Assembly (NCBI GenBank): GCA_903900235.1
Contig: CAIUMH010000112.1
Span: 1-41,955 of the forward strand
Source of the DNA: an uncultured Actinomycetes bacterium
GTDB taxonomy: Bacteria > Actinomycetota > Acidimicrobiia > Acidimicrobiales > RAAP-2
Reading direction: 5' to 3'
DNA: 41,955 nucleotides
Below, one piece after another: positions 38,911 through 41,955 of the stretch (positions are counted from its first letter, which is position 1; each line of letters begins with the position of its first letter). Made by a program: the position numbers and the translations under genes. The notes beneath the pieces are model-generated. The model had not been told where the DNA came from. It did not search any database and saw nothing but the letters and a program-made list of their open reading frames with translations.

Positions 38911-40512
38911 ATGACACTGGCCACCGTCCATAGCTCATTCCCGTATGTGGCACTCTTGCTGCTCGTCCCGGCCATCGCCGCCGGCGTCGTGGCCCTGCTC
39001 CACTCGGCCTCACGCCAGGCGGTCCGCTGGATCGGCCTGATCGCCTCGCTGCTCACGCTCGGCATCGCCGTGGCGATGCTCATCGCCTTCGACGCTCATT
39101 CGGGCGGCTATCAGTTCGTGACACAGCACTCCTGGGCGTCGGCGCTGGGGATCTCCTGGCTGACTGGGGTCGATGGCATCTCGCTCTTCATGGTCCTGCT
39201 CACCGCCCTGCTGATCCCGATCGTGCTCCTCGGCGCCTCCGAGCAGCGTCGCACCAAGTCCTTCGTGGCCTGGTTGCTCCTGCTTGAGGTCGGCTGCATC
39301 GGAAGCTTCGTGAGCCTCGACCTGATCTTGTTCTTCTTGTTCTTCGAGCTGACGCTGATCCCGTCGTACTTCCTCATCACCGGTTGGGGCGGCCCGAATC
39401 GGGCTGGAGCGGCGACCAAGTTCTTCCTCTACACCTTCTTCGGCTCGGGATTCCTCCTGGTCGGCATCATCTACGTCGCCGTCGTGCACGCCAGCCAAGG
39501 ACATGCCCTGTCGTTCTCGCTGTTCGACCTCCAGGGCACACAGCTCTCGGGAACCGCGGGGATGCTGGTCTTCGTGGCCATGACCTTCGCCTTCGCCATC
39601 AAGGCGCCGATCGTCCCGTTCCACACCTGGTCGCCTGATGCCTACGCCGAGGCTCCCACCGGGGCCTCCGTGGTGCTCGCCGCCGTGCTGGCCAAGCTCG
39701 GGACCTATGGCATCTTGCGGTTCGACCTGACGCTCGTCCCGCACGCCTCGAAGGTCGCAGCTCCGGTGTTGTTGACCCTGGCCACCATCGGCATCCTCTA
39801 TGGGGCCATCGTGGCGTGCGCCACCCGCGATCTCAAGCGTCTGGTGGCGTACTCCTCGGTGGCTCAGGTGGGCTTCATCGTGCTGGGGACGTTCGCGTTG
39901 ACGCCCCAGGCCCTGACCGGGGCGGTGCTGCTGATGCTCAACCATGGAATCATCACCGCCGCCTTCTTCCTGCTCATCGGATGGTTGGTGGCGCGTCGGG
40001 GGACCTCGAAGATCGCCGAGCTGACCGGCCTCCAGGGCCCCGCCCCCGTGATGGCGGCCATCTTCACCATCGTGATGCTGGCTTCGATCGGCCTCCCCGG
40101 CCTCAGTGGCTTCGTGAGCGAGTATTTGGTGTTGCTCGGAACGTTCCTGGTCCACCGCTGGTGGGCGCTGGTCGCCACCTTTGGTGTGGTGGCCGCCGCC
40201 ATGTACCTGCTCTGGGCCTACCAGCGGGTCTTCCACGGCAAGGCCGAGGGTGAGAATGCCGCCATCAGGGACCTCACCGTCGCTGAGCGCTTGGTGATCG
40301 CTCCGCTGATCGCCCTGATCATCTTCCTCGGTGTCTTCCCCTCGCCGGTGCTCAACCGGATTGAACCCTCGGTGAACCGCATCGTCGATCAGGTGAGCCT
40401 GTCGAACTGCACCCCGGGCCTGGTGTGCACCCATGCACCGATCGACGTGCGTTCGAGGACCTCTCCCGCCTCCTCAAGCACCGCCACCACGATTCCGGGA
40501 GCGAACCGATGA
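38911..40512 (+). CDS. nuoM: NADH-quinone oxidoreductase subunit M
   Basis: A 533-residue antiporter-like subunit. LTGVDGISLFMVLLTALLIP, FFELTLIPSYFLITGWGG (conserved Glu), AIKAPIVPFHTWSPDAYAEAPTGASVVLAAVLAKLGTYG (in part, conserved Lys) and SSVAQVGFIVLG are standard. A Ser/Thr/Pro-rich tail of about 30 residues follows the last helix. The stop overlaps the nuoN ATG by 4 bases (ATGA). Confidence 0.96.
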   Translation: MTLATVHSSFPYVALLLLVPAIAAGVVALLHSASRQAVRWIGLIASLLTLGIAVAMLIAFDAHSGGYQFVTQHSWASALGISWLTGVDGISLFMVLLTALLIPIVLLGASEQRRTKSFVAWLLLLEVGCIGSFVSLDLILFFLFFELTLIPSYFLITGWGGPNRAGAATKFFLYTFFGSGFLLVGIIYVAVVHASQGHALSFSLFDLQGTQLSGTAGMLVFVAMTFAFAIKAPIVPFHTWSPDAYAEAPTGASVVLAAVLAKLGTYGILRFDLTLVPHASKVAAPVLLTLATIGILYGAIVACATRDLKRLVAYSSVAQVGFIVLGTFALTPQALTGAVLLMLNHGIITAAFFLLIGWLVARRGTSKIAELTGLQGPAPVMAAIFTIVMLASIGLPGLSGFVSEYLVLLGTFLVHRWWALVATFGVVAAAMYLLWAYQRVFHGKAEGENAAIRDLTVAERLVIAPLIALIIFLGVFPSPVLNRIEPSVNRIVDQVSLSNCTPGLVCTHAPIDVRSRTSPASSSTATTIPGANR

Positions 40513-41955
40513 GCGCCCTGATCCTCGCTGCTGCCCCGGCCCATGTGGTCATGCCGAAGGTGGACTATCTCGCCATCCTTCCCGAGCTCATCTTGCTCGG
40601 CGGCGCGGTCATCGTGCTCCTCGCCGCATCAGTGGTGCGCGGGGGCCTCAAGCGTGACGTGGCCACCGGCCTGACCCTCGTCACCGGTGGAGCGGCGCTG
40701 ATCGCCAGCATCGTTGAGTGGTTCCATGTGCAGTCCCACGGGGCGAGCGTCACCATCGCCTCGGCGATCTCGATGGACAGCTTCGCCGCCTTCGTGGCCA
40801 TCACGGTCGTCTCGACTCTGCTGATCGCCACCGTGATCGGTCACGCCTACCTCGTGCGTGAGGGCATCGCCTCCACCGAGTACCACGTCCTGGCACTCGC
40901 CTCGGCGTCGGGGGCCATCATGATGGCCCAGGCCAACGACCTCGTGGTGATCTTCCTGGCCCTTGAGATCCTGTCGATCGCCCTCTATGTGCTGGCCGCC
41001 TTCAACCCGCTGCGCGGGGAATCGGGAGAGGCAGCCCTCAAGTACTTCCTCCTCGGTGGATTCGCCTCGGCGGTGTTCGTCTACGGCATCGCTCTTACCT
41101 ATGGAGCCACCGGGTCGACCAACCTGAGCCAGATCAGCGACTTCCTGGCCAAGAACCTGCCCACCCACACGGGACTGCTGGTGGCGGGCATGGCCCTGCT
41201 GCTCGTCGGGTTCGCCTTCAAGGTCGCCGCCGTGCCATTCCATCTCTGGACGCCCGACGTCTATCAGGGCGCCCCGAGTCCGGTCACCGGCTACATGGCA
41301 GCTGTCGCCAAGGCCGGAGCCTTCGCCGGTCTACTGCGGGTGCTGCTCAGCACCTTCGGCACCGAGACCGCAACCTGGCAGCCCATCGTCTACGCACTCG
41401 CTGCTGCCTCGTTGGTGGTCGGAGCCATTTCGGCCCTGCCCCAGCGCAATGTCAAGCGCATGCTGGCCTTCTCCTCGATCAATCACACCGGCTTCATCCT
41501 GCTCGGCGTGGAGGCGGCCACGCTGGCGGGCGTGGGTGCGAGCATCTACTACCTCTTCGCCTACTCGATCATGACGGTGGGGACCTTCGGGGTCATCACC
41601 ATGATGGGTGGACGAGGCGATGGAGAGCACGACCTGTCGCGCTATCGGGGCATCGCTCGGCGTCAGCCATTGCTTGGTGTCCCCTTCGTGATCCTGCTGC
41701 TGGCCCAAGCTGGCGCTCCATTCACCACCGGCTTCCTGGCCAAGTTTGGGGTGGTCACCGCAGCCGTGCAGGCCGGCAGTTGGCCCTTGGCCATCCTCGC
41801 CATGGTCACCGCGGCCATCGCCGCCTACTTCTACCTCCGCCTCGCAGTGATCTGCGTCACCCCGGCCGCCAGCGAGCGCACGGGTGACGCCGAGGCCATC
41901 ACCTCGGGCGAGGCCGATGCGTCGGCGGCCACCGTCCGGGCGACCGGTGCCCTGC
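40509..41955 (+). CDS. nuoN: NADH-quinone oxidoreductase subunit N, 3'-truncated by window edge
   Basis: The frame opens with ATG at 40509 inside the nuoM stop and stays open to the last base, giving 482 codons of an expected 500 or so. The third antiporter-like subunit is recognised by VVIFLALEILSIALYVLAAF (conserved Glu), GEAALKYFLLGGFASAVFVYG, FAFKVAAVPFHLWTPDVYQGAPSPVTGYMAAVAKAGAFAG (in part, conserved Lys) and NVKRMLAFSSINHTGFILLG. The end near the edge is a polar loop (SERTGDAEAITSGEADASAA) before the final helix. It is the last gene of the classical 14-gene operon. The stop codon is not in the window. Confidence 0.95.
   Translation, partial: MSALILAAAPAHVVMPKVDYLAILPELILLGGAVIVLLAASVVRGGLKRDVATGLTLVTGGAALIASIVEWFHVQSHGASVTIASAISMDSFAAFVAITVVSTLLIATVIGHAYLVREGIASTEYHVLALASASGAIMMAQANDLVVIFLALEILSIALYVLAAFNPLRGESGEAALKYFLLGGFASAVFVYGIALTYGATGSTNLSQISDFLAKNLPTHTGLLVAGMALLLVGFAFKVAAVPFHLWTPDVYQGAPSPVTGYMAAVAKAGAFAGLLRVLLSTFGTETATWQPIVYALAAASLVVGAISALPQRNVKRMLAFSSINHTGFILLGVEAATLAGVGASIYYLFAYSIMTVGTFGVITMMGGRGDGEHDLSRYRGIARRQPLLGVPFVILLLAQAGAPFTTGFLAKFGVVTAAVQAGSWPLAILAMVTAAIAAYFYLRLAVICVTPAASERTGDAEAITSGEADASAATVRATGAL

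Noticed and set aside
37416-39083. Very long minus-strand frames opposite nuoL and nuoM
   Set aside because: They mirror conserved complex I genes, are rich in Gly, Glu, His and Arg as expected of antisense GC-rich frames, and have no domain.

Overview
The window is high-GC DNA from an actinobacterium. The best guess is class Acidimicrobiia or a close relative. This rests on GTG-rich start codons, a nickel superoxide dismutase, a rex-hemACD block and gene order shared with mycobacteria (XRE regulator, mshA-like gene, ybjN-like gene, proC, hem genes). It is inference, because no 16S rRNA gene is present.

Layout. (1) 293-4015: a TetR-type repressor divergent from a three-gene catabolic operon (VOC dioxygenase-like protein, unusual SDR, FAD-dependent aromatic hydroxylase). 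The two units share one palindrome-bearing promoter region. A minus-strand MFS exporter follows (4221-5636). (2) About 5640-11860: a gene-poor accessory stretch. It holds a frameshifted TacA/DUF1778-like antitoxin remnant, a 5'-degraded nucleotidyltransferase-like gene, a DUF2237 gene, a small VOC protein, and three compact toxin-antitoxin pairs (MntA/HepT, Phd/RelE, HigB/HigA). It also holds a lipoprotein, two families of diverged dispersed repeats, and at its right edge a tRNA-Lys(TTT) with a non-canonical T loop. (3) 12169-15320: LysE-family exporter, K+ channel, DksA-like zinc finger protein, Ni-SOD (sodN) divergent from its S26-type maturation peptidase, and an XRE regulator. (4) 15334-25093: mshA-like glycosyltransferase, YbjN protein, proC, then rex-hemA-hemC-hemD-hemB-hemL and a membrane-anchored protein of unknown function. 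(5) 25098-41955: a MenJ/geranylgeranyl-reductase-type flavoprotein divergent from a complete 14-gene nuoABCDEFGHIJKLMN operon. nuoN runs off the right edge.

The core regions describe one respiratory theme: NADH:menaquinone oxidoreductase, a quinone-modifying reductase, the haem pathway from glutamyl-tRNA to the tetrapyrrole ring, the NADH/NAD+ sensor Rex, and thiol and superoxide defence.

A recurrent signal is a TANNNT -10 hexamer ending 6 or 7 bases before the start codon of operon-leading genes. It indicates widespread leaderless transcription. I found no CRISPR array, no intact insertion sequence and no convincing new multi-gene system. The least ordinary parts are the repeat-flanked toxin-antitoxin cluster next to the tRNA, the SDR with a replaced catalytic Tyr/Lys inside the catabolic operon, and several palindromic regulatory sites.
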